DNA of 64,000 nt, taken from NCBI GenBank assembly GCA_017303635.1, contig JAFLCG010000011.1, positions 62,001 to 126,000 of the forward strand, in the 5' to 3' direction. Origin of the DNA: Anaerolineae bacterium (GTDB taxonomy: Bacteria; Chloroflexota; Anaerolineae; Aggregatilineales; Phototrophicaceae). The position numbers and the translations under genes are program-made. The notes below the pieces were generated by a model that saw nothing but the letters and a program-made list of their open reading frames with translations, did not search any database and was not told where the DNA came from. Each line of letters begins with the position of its first letter. The first letter of the stretch is position 1. Below are positions 1 to 9,080 of the stretch, piece after piece.

Positions 1-1
1 C

Positions 2-514
2 AGTTTGCTGGAAGCGGCCCAGCTATTGCGGCGGTTTCATGATTTAACACAGGAATTCCAGGTGTCGGCTGGCACATACTTCTTGAATGATGATCTGGGA
101 CCCGAACCGCGTGAGGTCATTTGCCATAACGATTTTGCCCCCTACAACTGCGTTTATGACGGTAGTCATATTGTTGGTGTCATTGATTTTGACACTGCCG
201 CACCGGGAAATCGTCTTTGGGATATCGCCTATGCCGTATATCGATTTGTGCCGCTGGTAGTTGATAGCCATAGTCTCGCAATGGGATGGGAAACGCCCCC
301 CAACCGGGAGGCCCGCTTACTACAATTTTGCGATGCTTACGGCCTTCAAGACCGTTCAAGATTGATCGAAACCGTCATAGAACGTTTGGAAAGTCTGGTC
401 AAATTCATGCGGCGGAATGACTTGAATGCTTCCCACATTCCGCTATATTTGGATGACATCGCCTTTCTACGCGCAAATCAGTCCACATATACGAACCTGC
501 TCACTGGACGCTAA
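2..514 (+). CDS. Aminoglycoside/choline-type phosphotransferase, 5'-truncated by window edge
   Basis: C-terminal part of a protein-kinase-like small-molecule phosphotransferase (APH family). The catalytic loop is visible as HNDFAPYN at about residues 40-48 of the visible part (pattern HxDxxxxN), followed by a metal-binding IDFDTA about 15 residues later, the usual APH order. The frame is open to the left edge, so the N-lobe and true start lie outside the window. These enzymes transfer a phosphate from ATP to a hydroxyl of an aminoglycoside, choline, homoserine or other small molecule; the substrate cannot be told here. The gene looks less GC-rich than argF, which follows after about 140 bases. 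Antibiotic resistance should not be assumed. Confidence 0.8.
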   Translation, partial: SLLEAAQLLRRFHDLTQEFQVSAGTYFLNDDLGPEPREVICHNDFAPYNCVYDGSHIVGVIDFDTAAPGNRLWDIAYAVYRFVPLVVDSHSLAMGWETPPNREARLLQFCDAYGLQDRSRLIETVIERLESLVKFMRRNDLNASHIPLYLDDIAFLRANQSTYTNLLTGR

Positions 515-584
515 ACCTCATCACCGAGAATATAAGCCCTTTACGTTGGCAGGCTATCTACGTTCTGTGAATCAGTTGCGATCG

Positions 585-614
585 GTGTCACCGAATCTGC
601 TTCTATGTTATACT
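585..614 (+). promoter_or_regulatory. Candidate extended -10 promoter for argF
   Basis: TGTTATACT (TATACT at 609-614 with the upstream TG of an extended -10) lies 41 bases before the argF ATG. A weak -35-like GTGTCA lies about 18 bases upstream. The same ATGTTATACTG string occurs upstream of the receiver gene near 12.86 kb. Confidence 0.45.
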
Positions 615-654
615 GCGAAGATAAGCATTCTCCCGTACGCAAAGCATTGGACGC

Positions 655-1572
655 ATGAAGCACTTCATTACGCTCACGGAATGGACATCCAAAGAACTCT
701 GGTATCTGATTGATCTGGCGAAGCATCTGAAGTTTGAATGGGTTTCGGGGGGCAATAAGCCTGTCCTGGCCGGGAAAATCCTGGCGATGGTCTTCCAGAA
801 ACCCTCGTTACGCACCCGCATGTCGTTTGAGATTGCCATGAAGCAATTAGGCGGCGATGCGATTTATACCAGCCCGGAAGAAGTGGGCCTGGGCAAGCGC
901 GAAAGCGTAGCGGATGTGGCCCGTGTGCTATCGTCCTATGCGCAGGGCATCATGGCGCGGGTCTTCGACCACAATCATGTGATTGAACTGGCAGAGTGGG
1001 CCAGTGTGCCGGTCATCAATGGCCTCAGTGATGACGAGCATCCCTGCCAGGCCATGGGCGATATGCTCACAATCTATGAGCATTTTGGTCATCTGGAGCG
1101 CCTGAAACTGGCGTATATTGGCGATGGCAACAATGTGGCGGCTTCGCTGTGGCAAGCCTGTGCCCACGTTGGCATGGATTTCCGGATTGCCTCGCCGGAA
1201 GGATATGGCCTGACTGAAGAGGTGATCTCGCAGATGGATGAAGTGGCTGAGCGCAATGGCGGCACCTTCAAGGCCTTTGTCGACCCGGTTGAAGCGGTGG
1301 CCGGTGCGGACATCATTTATACGGATACCTGGGTCAGCATGGGGCAGGAAAGTGATACTGCCGCCCGTATTGAGGCCATGCAGCCGTATCAGGTGAATCA
1401 GGCGTTGCTCTCGAAGGCGGGCAAGTATCCGATTGTGATGCACTGTCTGCCTGCTCATCGTGGTCAGGAAATTACGGATGACGTGGCGGATGGCCCGCAC
1501 TCGGTCATTTTTCCCCAGGCGGAAAATCGCCTGCACATGCAGAAAGCTATATTGGTCAAGTTGATGGGGTAA
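655..1572 (+). CDS. argF: Ornithine carbamoyltransferase
   Basis: Cytosolic enzyme of arginine biosynthesis that joins carbamoyl phosphate and ornithine to form citrulline. The 305-residue length is normal for the family. Visible motifs in order: SLRTRMSFE (carbamoyl-phosphate loop), HPCQAMGD (HPxQ), a DGNN region before the ornithine domain, and HCLPAHRG, whose HCLP cysteine contacts ornithine. The start MKHFITLTEW matches the usual N-terminus, and an extended -10 lies just upstream. No other arg gene is adjacent, and the following genes have other roles, so argF probably has its own promoter. A distant transcarbamylase paralogue is the only alternative, and the HCLP and HPCQ motifs argue against it. 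Confidence 0.95.
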   Translation: MKHFITLTEWTSKELWYLIDLAKHLKFEWVSGGNKPVLAGKILAMVFQKPSLRTRMSFEIAMKQLGGDAIYTSPEEVGLGKRESVADVARVLSSYAQGIMARVFDHNHVIELAEWASVPVINGLSDDEHPCQAMGDMLTIYEHFGHLERLKLAYIGDGNNVAASLWQACAHVGMDFRIASPEGYGLTEEVISQMDEVAERNGGTFKAFVDPVEAVAGADIIYTDTWVSMGQESDTAARIEAMQPYQVNQALLSKAGKYPIVMHCLPAHRGQEITDDVADGPHSVIFPQAENRLHMQKAILVKLMG

Positions 1573-1597
1573 GCCCCGTAAAGCAGGTTCAAGCCTT

Positions 1598-3847
1598 ATG
1601 CCCGGAGACCGTACACTTTACGAACAAGCGATGAATGCAGGTCACAATGCCGCCTGGGATGGGCATTGGACGCAGGCCATTACCGCTTACGGGCAGGCCG
1701 TCCAGCAATTCCCGGATGATGCTGAGGCGCATATCTTCCTTGGCGGTGCGTTGATCGAAGTCGGGCGACTGGAAGATAGCCTGAAGGTCTATACCCGTGC
1801 CTACCAGCTTTCCCCCAATGATCCCATTCCGTTGGAGAAAAGCGCGGATATTCTGGAAAAACTGGGCCGCTTGAAAGAAGCCGCCCAGCAGTATGTGAAC
1901 GTGGCAGAACTGTATCTGACCCAGCGCGACCTGGAAAAAGCTATCTTCAATTGGGACCGGGCGACGCGCCTGACACCCGGTCTAGTGGCAATTCATGCCA
2001 AATTGGCGCAGGCTTATGAACGCCTGGGGGATAAAGCCCGTTCCATCCGTGAATATCTGACGTTGGCGGCTAACTTTCAGCAACTGGCCGAGCATGAAAA
2101 GGCGGCGCGGGCGGCGCAACGGGCGCTCAAGCTGGATAGCCGAAATGCCGCATCCCTGAATGCCCTGCGGGCGATTGAAACCCGTGTACCGGTCACCATG
2201 CCGAACCGGGATGAAACGCCACCGCCAGACAAAAATGACTCTAAAACGAAAGTAACTTCCAGCGGGAAGCCCAGAAACATCCTCGATACTGAGGATGCCG
2301 TGAACCCCCTGGGGCCGATGGGTGAGGCGATGGATGAGTCGCTCAGCCTGCTGGCAACCTACGTGATGGAATCCGGCGCTTTCAATGCTGCTGCGGCTGA
2401 TGCGCTGCAGGCGTTGGAATTCCAGCGGCAGGAACTTTACGACAAAGCCATCGAAGCGTATCAGCGGGCGGCAAAATCGCTTGACCACCCGGCGCTGCGG
2501 ATGAACCTTGGCGGCCTGATGGTGTTGACCGAAAATGTCGGTGATGCGGTTAATCACCTACAGGAAGCAGCCAACGAAGCCCAACTGGTGGCGGGTGCGC
2601 TTCATGGTCTGGGCATTTGTATGGTGGAGCTGGGTCGGCACAAGTCCGCCATGCACTACCTCTTGGAGAGTATGCAGGCGGTTGATGCGACGGTCTCAGA
2701 TGATATTGACATGCTGGGCAGCGGCGCAGACCTGTACGAACATCTGGAAAAGACGCTGGATGGACGGACGGACGAAGTCATCGAAGGCGCGAACCAACGC
2801 TTTTTGAGCTTGTTAAAGGGCAAAGAGTGGAAGCTGCGTGTCCCGGAAATGCGCCGTCAGATGGAAGAAACCATGCGGGCGCAAGGCGACCAGGGCGTGG
2901 TCGACTTGCTGGTGGCGTCCCAGGGCGATGTTCTGACTGAACAGATCGGGCGCATTGACCGCTATCTGCGGCAAGGCTTGCTGACGCTGGCGATGGATGA
3001 AGCCCACCGCGCCGTGGAAATCTCCCCCCTGTACATCCCGGTTCATGTCCGCATGGCTGAGATCATGATGAAAGAAGGCCGCGTCCGGCAGGCGATCAAT
3101 AAGTACAACATGATCGCCAAGACCTACATGGTGCGGCAGGAAGATGAACGGGCGGCGGCGGTCCTCAAGGAAGTGTTGGAACTGGCCCCGCTGGATCTTT
3201 CCGTGCGGGAAAGCCTGATCGAACTGCTGGAAAGCCAGCAGCGTTGGGATGAAGCCATCGAACAGTATATTGACCTGGCCGACACCCACCATCAACTGGG
3301 CAATTTCGATATGTCCCGCGATGTGTTCATGGCGGCAGAACGCATGGCGAATCGGGTCAATGCCCCGGCAGAACGCATCGCCCGCATCAAGCATCGTATG
3401 GCTGATATTGACCAACTGCGCCTGGATATGCGGAAGGCGCAGCGTACCTACGAAGAAATCATCCAGTTGGTGCCGGAAGACGAGCGCGCGCACCGCGTGC
3501 TGATTGACCTGCATTACCGTCAGCGCAACCCGGTTGAAGCCATCAAGCGGCTGGATGGTCTGCTGGCGATCTATGCCAAGAATCGACAGGTCAACCGCAT
3601 CCTGCAACTGCTGGAAGAACTGGTGAAGGTCTACCCGAATGAAGCGGGCGTCATCTCCCGTCTGGCAGCCATTTATCGCCAGATGAACCGGCGCGATGAT
3701 GCTATCGCTCAGTTGGATCGCCTCGGTGAACTCCAGTTGGAGGCTGGTCTGCATCAGGATGCCACTACGACCATCCGCCAGATTATCTCCCTGAACCCGG
3801 ATGGGATCGAAGATTACCGACGCCTTTTGGCGCAGCTTGGTGGATAA
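1598..3847 (+). CDS. Large tetratricopeptide-repeat protein
   Basis: A 749-residue soluble protein built mainly of TPR units, recognisable by the recurring A..Y..A...P.....AH/L spacing. There is an N-terminal block (about residues 1-190), a charged linker rich in D, K, T and P (about 200-230), a second block (about 245-380) and a C-terminal block (about 455-745). No signal peptide, membrane segment or enzyme motif is visible, so it is probably a scaffold. It starts 25 bases after argF and ends 6 bases before cdaA, so it is probably co-transcribed with the c-di-AMP genes. Its partner is unknown; a link to cyclic dinucleotide signalling rests only on position. Confidence 0.85.
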   Translation: MPGDRTLYEQAMNAGHNAAWDGHWTQAITAYGQAVQQFPDDAEAHIFLGGALIEVGRLEDSLKVYTRAYQLSPNDPIPLEKSADILEKLGRLKEAAQQYVNVAELYLTQRDLEKAIFNWDRATRLTPGLVAIHAKLAQAYERLGDKARSIREYLTLAANFQQLAEHEKAARAAQRALKLDSRNAASLNALRAIETRVPVTMPNRDETPPPDKNDSKTKVTSSGKPRNILDTEDAVNPLGPMGEAMDESLSLLATYVMESGAFNAAAADALQALEFQRQELYDKAIEAYQRAAKSLDHPALRMNLGGLMVLTENVGDAVNHLQEAANEAQLVAGALHGLGICMVELGRHKSAMHYLLESMQAVDATVSDDIDMLGSGADLYEHLEKTLDGRTDEVIEGANQRFLSLLKGKEWKLRVPEMRRQMEETMRAQGDQGVVDLLVASQGDVLTEQIGRIDRYLRQGLLTLAMDEAHRAVEISPLYIPVHVRMAEIMMKEGRVRQAINKYNMIAKTYMVRQEDERAAAVLKEVLELAPLDLSVRESLIELLESQQRWDEAIEQYIDLADTHHQLGNFDMSRDVFMAAERMANRVNAPAERIARIKHRMADIDQLRLDMRKAQRTYEEIIQLVPEDERAHRVLIDLHYRQRNPVEAIKRLDGLLAIYAKNRQVNRILQLLEELVKVYPNEAGVISRLAAIYRQMNRRDDAIAQLDRLGELQLEAGLHQDATTTIRQIISLNPDGIEDYRRLLAQLGG

Positions 3848-3853
3848 CGCCCA

Positions 3854-4729
3854 GTGGATATCCTGTGGGCGCTGGATAACCTGACCCTCAAGGCGCTGCT
3901 GGATATTTTTCTGGTGGCGCTGGTCTTTTATGGTGCCAGTTTTCTCATCCGGGGTACACAAGCGACCACGCTGCTGCGTGGGATGCTGCTGGCGTTAGGC
4001 GCTCTGCTGATCGTCTCCGGTCTGTTCAATCTGGTGGCGCTGCGCTGGTTGCTGGAGAATATGCTGCTGGTGCTGGGGATTGCCTTGCCGGTTATCTTCC
4101 AGCCGGAACTCCGGCGGGCACTGGAACAACTGGGGCGGGTGTTTTCCTTTGGCCGACGGCAAGCACCGGATGATGTGCGGGCCAGGATTGTCGACGAAAT
4201 CTGCCAGGCGGCGGAGAAGCTCTCGGAACGCCGTCACGGCGCCTTGATTGTCTTGCAGAAGCACAGCCACCTGGACGAATTCATCCGGACGGGTATCCCC
4301 CTTAACAGTGAAGTCTCTTCTCATTTGCTGCTGACCATTTTCTGGCCCAAGACCGAACTGCATGATGGGGCCGTGATTGTCGATGACCACGGTCGGTTGG
4401 CTGCTGCCGCCTGTGTGCTGCCCCTGACCGCCAGTCGTAATCTGCCCGACCCCAAGCTAGGCACCCGGCACCGGGCGGCGCTGGGCATCAGCGAGATCGG
4501 CGACAGCATCTGTGTGGTCGTGTCTGAGGAAAGTGGACGCATTTCCATTGCCAATGCTGGGCGTTTGATTATGCGCCTGGATGTGAAGCGCTTGCAGGTC
4601 GTCTTGACGGCCTTGTATGGCAGCGAGGCCCGGCAGGCACCCCTATTGCTAAGCAATTTAATCGACCGCGTGAACCGTTCATTCAGCGACCTGCGCCAGA
4701 CCTGGCGTGAGCGACGAGACCGCGCCTGA
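3854..4729 (+). CDS. cdaA: Diadenylate cyclase, CdaA type
   Basis: Membrane-bound enzyme that makes cyclic di-AMP from two ATP. The first ~90 residues form about three hydrophobic helices, followed by the DAC domain with its diagnostic motifs: LHDGAVIV (DGA) near residues 172-179 and GTRHRAALG (RHR) about 30 residues later. The 291-residue length fits CdaA. The start is GTG, 6 bases after the TPR gene, and the stop overlaps the ATG of the YbbR gene by one base (TGATG), which indicates translational coupling. CdaA next to a YbbR-domain protein is the classical arrangement in monoderm-type bacteria; glmM, often third, is absent here. Confidence 0.93.
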   Translation: MDILWALDNLTLKALLDIFLVALVFYGASFLIRGTQATTLLRGMLLALGALLIVSGLFNLVALRWLLENMLLVLGIALPVIFQPELRRALEQLGRVFSFGRRQAPDDVRARIVDEICQAAEKLSERRHGALIVLQKHSHLDEFIRTGIPLNSEVSSHLLLTIFWPKTELHDGAVIVDDHGRLAAAACVLPLTASRNLPDPKLGTRHRAALGISEIGDSICVVVSEESGRISIANAGRLIMRLDVKRLQVVLTALYGSEARQAPLLLSNLIDRVNRSFSDLRQTWRERRDRA

Positions 4730-5988
4730 TGAACCGCTCGATCAAGACCGCCCCATCTATCATTGTTCAGAATCTGGTGTGGTTTGCTGTCTCGTTCGCA
4801 TTGGCTTTTGTGATCTGGGTAATTGCTACTCTTCAGGCTGACCCAATTCTCCAGCAGCGCGTGCCGGGAACAGTGGCGGTACGGCTGGAACCTGATGAAG
4901 GTCTGCTGGTCATTGCCACCCAACCCCTCAATCCTAGTGTCAGTTTGCGAGTCCGTGCGCCGCGTTCGGTGCTGGATATTCTCAGCACCGGCGACCTGGA
5001 TGCCTGGGGGGACTTGCGCGGGTTGGGGCCGGGGGAACACAGCATTCCAGTGCAAGCGCAGATCGGTCGTCCGCAGGCATCCATTGTTGATTTGTCCCCG
5101 GCGTTTGTGCGGGTGACTCTGGAGCAGGCCAGCCAGCGACAGGTGCCGATCATCGCCCGCATCGACTCGGAGCCACCGGCAGGTTACTTCCGCGCTGAAC
5201 CTGTCTTTGATGTGCCGTTGAATCAGGTTTTGGTCAGCGGGCCTTTGAGTCGGGTGGAGCAGGTTGCCAGCGCCCAGGTTGGTCTGAATTTGATTGACAG
5301 TCGCAACCCTTATGAGGGGGTGCTCCCCCTGAACGCTGTGGATAGCAGCGGCCAGATCATCACGGGTGTGTCGCTGACTCCAGCCTCGGTGACCGTGTCG
5401 GTGGAGATCAAACGCCGGGATGATGTGCGCGAATTGGCGGTGCGGCCTAATCTGATCGGTCGTTTGCCGGATGGCTATGTGCTCAATGCGCTGGGGTATA
5501 CGCCCCAGACTGTCCTGGTCAGTGGTGCGCCGAATCAACTGGCCAACTTGCCCGATACGCTCTCAACCGCGCCGATTGACCTGGCTGCGTTGACCGCCAA
5601 CCTGGAAACGGATGTGCCGGTCGTGTTACCTGCTGGTGAGATATTGTTGATTTCAGGGCAGACGGTCACGGTGACGATTGAAGTCGAGCCGCTGACTGCC
5701 AGCACCCAGTTTGAGAATGTCCCGGTTGAGGTTATCGGCCTCGGCGAAGGCCTGAGCGCCCGTGCGGCCCCTAATCAGGTGACGGTGCTGCTCACCGGGC
5801 CGCAGCCCCAGCTCGATCAACTGACGCGGGTTGATCTAGTGGTTACGTTAGACCTCACGGGTCTGCAATCCGGCAATTACACCCTGAGTCCATCTGTCAT
5901 CGCCGGGAACCTGACGGGGATTGAGAGTACCATCCTCCCGGCGGAGTTGGATGTAGAGATTACTGCGATAGGGGTGGGAAATCCGTAA
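4729..5988 (+). CDS. YbbR-domain protein, CdaR-like partner of CdaA
   Basis: A 419-residue protein with one N-terminal membrane helix (about residues 15-35, hydrophobic run ending before LQADPILQQ) and then about four YbbR repeats on the outer face. The repeats show the family pattern of PxTVxVxGP-like strands, for example VLVSGPLSRV, VLVSGAPNQL and VTVLLTGPQP. CdaR proteins bind and modulate the membrane diadenylate cyclase. The gene is translationally coupled to cdaA and encodes no catalytic motif. Confidence 0.88.
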   Translation: MNRSIKTAPSIIVQNLVWFAVSFALAFVIWVIATLQADPILQQRVPGTVAVRLEPDEGLLVIATQPLNPSVSLRVRAPRSVLDILSTGDLDAWGDLRGLGPGEHSIPVQAQIGRPQASIVDLSPAFVRVTLEQASQRQVPIIARIDSEPPAGYFRAEPVFDVPLNQVLVSGPLSRVEQVASAQVGLNLIDSRNPYEGVLPLNAVDSSGQIITGVSLTPASVTVSVEIKRRDDVRELAVRPNLIGRLPDGYVLNALGYTPQTVLVSGAPNQLANLPDTLSTAPIDLAALTANLETDVPVVLPAGEILLISGQTVTVTIEVEPLTASTQFENVPVEVIGLGEGLSARAAPNQVTVLLTGPQPQLDQLTRVDLVVTLDLTGLQSGNYTLSPSVIAGNLTGIESTILPAELDVEITAIGVGNP

Positions 5989-6006
5989 GACGATGACGTT
6001 GTCAGG

Positions 6007-7047
6007 ATGACACAAGACATGAATAACTCATTTCAAACCAGCTTTTCTGTCGTTGCCCTCATCTTGGCCTGCCTCACGATCGCGGCTGTTCCTGCACACG
6101 CGCTTCAGGAAACCGAATATCCTATTGTTGGGTTTTCGGTCAGCCCAATACACCCTCACTATGCTACCATTCGAGAGAATGGATTGGTTGAAATCACGAA
6201 CTACGAAACCGATACGGTTATTCAGACACACTCCGTTCCGCTACCATTTCAGGACCCTAATGATCTGGATGTACTTGGTTTCAAGGCAAGTGCTATCACC
6301 TATTCGCCCGATGGGAAGCAGATCGCCATCGTCATAAGGGATATTTCGGCTCTTGGAAAGATTTACTTATTAGACATAGAAACAGGTCAAGTTGACCTGA
6401 ATGATGAGTGGATTGGTATATACAGAGTGACCGATATGAGTTGGAGTCCCGGCGGAACTCAATTGGCGGTGGCTATGCATTCTGGTGGAGCTGACCAGCT
6501 CATACTAAGCAGCGTAATAACCCTCAATATTGCTTCCGGTGAATTGGAGCACACATTGGCTGATGCTGGATTTATCGACAACCATGCTTTTGGTGTAGCT
6601 GAGTGGAGTGGATCGAATCTGATCGCATATGCTAACCGGTCTGTACTTGTGGTTTGGGATGCAACATCAAGTTCAGAAGTTAGCTCTGTTGAGACATCCG
6701 AGATCATTTACGATGCTGCTTGGTCACCCGATTCAAATCGCATAGCCACGTATCATGGCGATGGAGCCATCCAGATTTGGGATGCTGATTCGAAAGCATC
6801 TGAACCTCAGCAAGTGATGCGTGTTCAGTCAGAAAAACTATTGTCACATGCTATGATCTGGCTCAGTGATGACCTACTTGCTATCAACGTGTGGACGAAC
6901 ATCGAAATTTGGGATGTGTCTACTGGTGTATTGGTAGAATTGATCAAAACAGATAATTTCATACGAGGGATCGGCATGTTATCAACTGGCGAAATGGCAT
7001 ATGCGAGTCCTCAATATGTTTTCAGGCAAACGCTCACATTGCCTTGA
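6007..7047 (+). CDS. Secreted WD40-like beta-propeller protein
   Basis: A 346-residue protein with a signal peptide (hydrophobic segment about residues 12-32 ending in VPAHALQ) and about six degenerate propeller blades with repeated W..D / SPDG / WDV motifs, such as ITYSPDGKQIA, WSPGGTQLAV, AAWSPDSNRIA and IEIWDVSTG. It is probably an extracytoplasmic binding or scaffold protein; no catalytic motif is seen. The gene looks clearly more AT-rich than cdaA-ybbR and der on either side, which may point to separate ancestry. It starts 19 bases after the YbbR gene but need not belong to that operon. Confidence 0.75.
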   Translation: MTQDMNNSFQTSFSVVALILACLTIAAVPAHALQETEYPIVGFSVSPIHPHYATIRENGLVEITNYETDTVIQTHSVPLPFQDPNDLDVLGFKASAITYSPDGKQIAIVIRDISALGKIYLLDIETGQVDLNDEWIGIYRVTDMSWSPGGTQLAVAMHSGGADQLILSSVITLNIASGELEHTLADAGFIDNHAFGVAEWSGSNLIAYANRSVLVVWDATSSSEVSSVETSEIIYDAAWSPDSNRIATYHGDGAIQIWDADSKASEPQQVMRVQSEKLLSHAMIWLSDDLLAINVWTNIEIWDVSTGVLVELIKTDNFIRGIGMLSTGEMAYASPQYVFRQTLTLP

Positions 7048-7113
7048 CAGCGGGTTGACTTCCTTTTTGCCAGAGCATTTGTTTACTTCCTCTGCCTCTC
7101 TGCGCGGCCTTCT

Positions 7114-7121
7114 GCTAGAAT
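7114..7121 (+). promoter_or_regulatory. Candidate extended -10 promoter for der
   Basis: TGCTAGAAT, an extended -10-like element with TAGAAT at 7116-7121, lies about 135 bases before the der ATG in the 209-base gap after the propeller gene. No convincing -35 is seen. The stretch 7084-7106, just upstream, resembles the dispersed CTCTGC-type sequence also seen near 63.8 kb. Confidence 0.35.
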
Positions 7122-7256
7122 AAAACTATATCATTTGCCCGGACGCCCCCCACCTGTGCAGGTGCGTCTGATGTCTACTCCCCGTCTACACCGTTTCTCA
7201 TTTGTGTATTGATCGTGAGTGCAGCGCGTCCGGTGGACCAGTTGAGGTTGTGAATC

Positions 7257-8636
7257 ATGGCGCATAAACCCATTGTCGCGCTGGTGGGCCGCCCGAATGT
7301 GGGCAAATCCACCCTGTTTAATCGTTTTGTCGGGGAGCGGTTGGCGGTCACCGATCCGATGCCGGGTACCACGCGGGATCGTCTGCTGGCGGATGCAGAC
7401 TGGCGTGGGGTCACCTTCCGTGTGATTGATACGGGCGGTATTGAAGTCTATCAGCCCAAAAATGTGCGCGATACCAATACCTTTGCCGAAGGGGCGGCAG
7501 ACTTTGTGCCCCTCATCAAGCAGCAGGCGTTGGTCGCTGTTCAGGATGCCGATGTCATCGTTTTGTTGGTGGACGCCGATCATGGCATTACCGCAGCCGA
7601 TGAAGAAATTGCGGAGATTCTGCGCCGGACCGATAAACCCGTCCTGGTAGCTGCCAACAAGGTCGATAACCTTACCGAACAGGAACAAACCGTTGAGTTC
7701 TACGGCCTCGGACTAGGAGAGGTCTATCCCCTCAGCGCCTATCACGGCCTCGGCACGGGCGACCTGTTGGATGCGATCGTGAAGGCCTTCCCGGAACTCC
7801 CGGAAGAGGAAACCTCCGACGATGAAGAGGTGATGAAGATTGCCATCATCGGGCGGCCTAACGTCGGCAAGAGCAGTCTGCTTAACCTGCTGCTGGGTGA
7901 GGAGCGTGTGATCGTCAGCCCGCAGGCAGGTACTACGCGGGACGCGATTGACACAGAAATCACCTGGCATGGTGAGCGTGTCATCCTGATCGATACGGCT
8001 GGCATCCGGCGGCGCGGCAAGATCGAGCCAGGTGTCGAGAAGTACAGTGTGTTACGCACGATGAATGCGCTGGAACGAGCGGATGTCGCGCTGCTGCTGA
8101 TTGATGCTGGTGAAGGCATCACTGAACAGGATATGCACATCGCCGGGTATATCACCGATGCCTATAAGAGTGTGGTGATTGTCGTCAATAAGTGGGATAC
8201 CCTCGAAAAAGACGATCACACCATGAATAAGTGGCTGGAAGATATTAAGGTCAAGTTTGACTTCCTGCCGGAACCGGCTGTTGTGTTCATCAGCGCCCTG
8301 ACCGGACAGCGGGTTCACAGCGTGTTGGAAGTAGCCCATCGGGTGTGGCAGGCACGCTTCCAGCGGATTGCTACCGGCGAACTCAACCGCGTTTTGCGTC
8401 AGGCGATCCAGAAACACCCGGCTCCGGCCAAAGGCACCAAGCGTCTGAAGATCATGTATCTCTCGCAAGTGTCGGTGAATCCGCCCGTGTTTCTCTTCCA
8501 TGTGAATGATACACGCCTGGTTCACTTCACCTACAAACGCTATCTGGAAAACCAATTGCGCGAGGAATTTCCGTTTGAGGGGACTCCGATCCGCTTGAGC
8601 TTCCGCCCACGCGACGGAATGTTGGATGGGAGTTAG
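7257..8636 (+). CDS. der: Ribosome biogenesis GTPase Der (EngA)
   Basis: Tandem-GTPase protein needed for 50S ribosomal subunit maturation. Two G domains are visible. The first has GRPNVGKSTLFN (residues ~11-22), DTGG and NKVD. The second has GRPNVGKSSLLN (~198-209), DTAG and NKWD. A C-terminal KH-like domain ends in a basic tail, RLSFRPRDG. The 459-residue length is normal. A GAGGTTG ribosome-binding site precedes the ATG. The gene runs convergently into the STAS-like gene, overlapping its end by four bases. Confidence 0.96.
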   Translation: MAHKPIVALVGRPNVGKSTLFNRFVGERLAVTDPMPGTTRDRLLADADWRGVTFRVIDTGGIEVYQPKNVRDTNTFAEGAADFVPLIKQQALVAVQDADVIVLLVDADHGITAADEEIAEILRRTDKPVLVAANKVDNLTEQEQTVEFYGLGLGEVYPLSAYHGLGTGDLLDAIVKAFPELPEEETSDDEEVMKIAIIGRPNVGKSSLLNLLLGEERVIVSPQAGTTRDAIDTEITWHGERVILIDTAGIRRRGKIEPGVEKYSVLRTMNALERADVALLLIDAGEGITEQDMHIAGYITDAYKSVVIVVNKWDTLEKDDHTMNKWLEDIKVKFDFLPEPAVVFISALTGQRVHSVLEVAHRVWQARFQRIATGELNRVLRQAIQKHPAPAKGTKRLKIMYLSQVSVNPPVFLFHVNDTRLVHFTYKRYLENQLREEFPFEGTPIRLSFRPRDGMLDGS

Positions 8637-9079
8637 CCGCGCTGCTGCCGGTGAGACTGGATAAGCTGGAGCGCTTCGTCCAGAGTATTCACAAAACGAT
8701 AGCGCCCGAAGATGGCGCGCAACCCATACGTGCGGCTGGCAGTCTGAATCATCGATTGGATGAAGGTGCCTGCATTCACCAGAATGACCAGTTGTTCCAG
8801 CGGTGGATGCATCGCCATCAGATCACGCACGTTGGGCAGCGTGAGTCCGCTGGGTACTATGTTGGTGCCTTCCCTGAACTTGAGCAGGCTGTAGGTGGGG
8901 TAGGGGGTGTCATACAGCGTTTGATTAAAGTGCGCCAGCGCCGCAAACGCTTGCTCCCAATCCCATTCACCCCTTACGTCCAGCACCAAAATGGTGTGCT
9001 CGGTGTCTTGCCAGTGGATCAGATAGTTTTTGGTCTCCAGCAATTTGTGCGGTGCTTGGTCCTCTGACGGCATAGTCAT
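8633..9079 (-). CDS. STAS/SpoIIAA-like small protein
   Basis: A 148-residue cytosolic protein with alternating strand and helix segments (ILVLDVRGEWDW, LVILVNAGTFI, RYRFVNTLDEALQLI), recalling SpoIIAA/STAS-like or motility-regulator-like domains. No enzyme motif is visible. The start lies directly downstream of the cyclase stop on the same strand, with one base between them, so the two are surely co-transcribed. The likely role is a partner or output module of the receiver-GAF-cyclase. The fold assignment is tentative. Confidence 0.7.
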   Translation of the reverse strand: MTMPSEDQAPHKLLETKNYLIHWQDTEHTILVLDVRGEWDWEQAFAALAHFNQTLYDTPYPTYSLLKFREGTNIVPSGLTLPNVRDLMAMHPPLEQLVILVNAGTFIQSMIQTASRTYGLRAIFGRYRFVNTLDEALQLIQSHRQQRG

Positions 9080-9080
9080 G

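Noticed and set aside
2..514. Antibiotic resistance gene
   Set aside because: The APH fold is shared with many housekeeping kinases, and the specificity-determining N-terminal part is outside the window.
2813..3961. Long minus-strand open frame opposite the TPR gene
   Set aside because: It is a mirror of TPR coding bias, has no recognisable domain, and runs across the junction into cdaA.
4321..5538. 405-codon minus-strand open frame opposite cdaA and the YbbR gene
   Set aside because: It crosses the boundary of two well-supported genes and has a low-complexity composition with no family signature.
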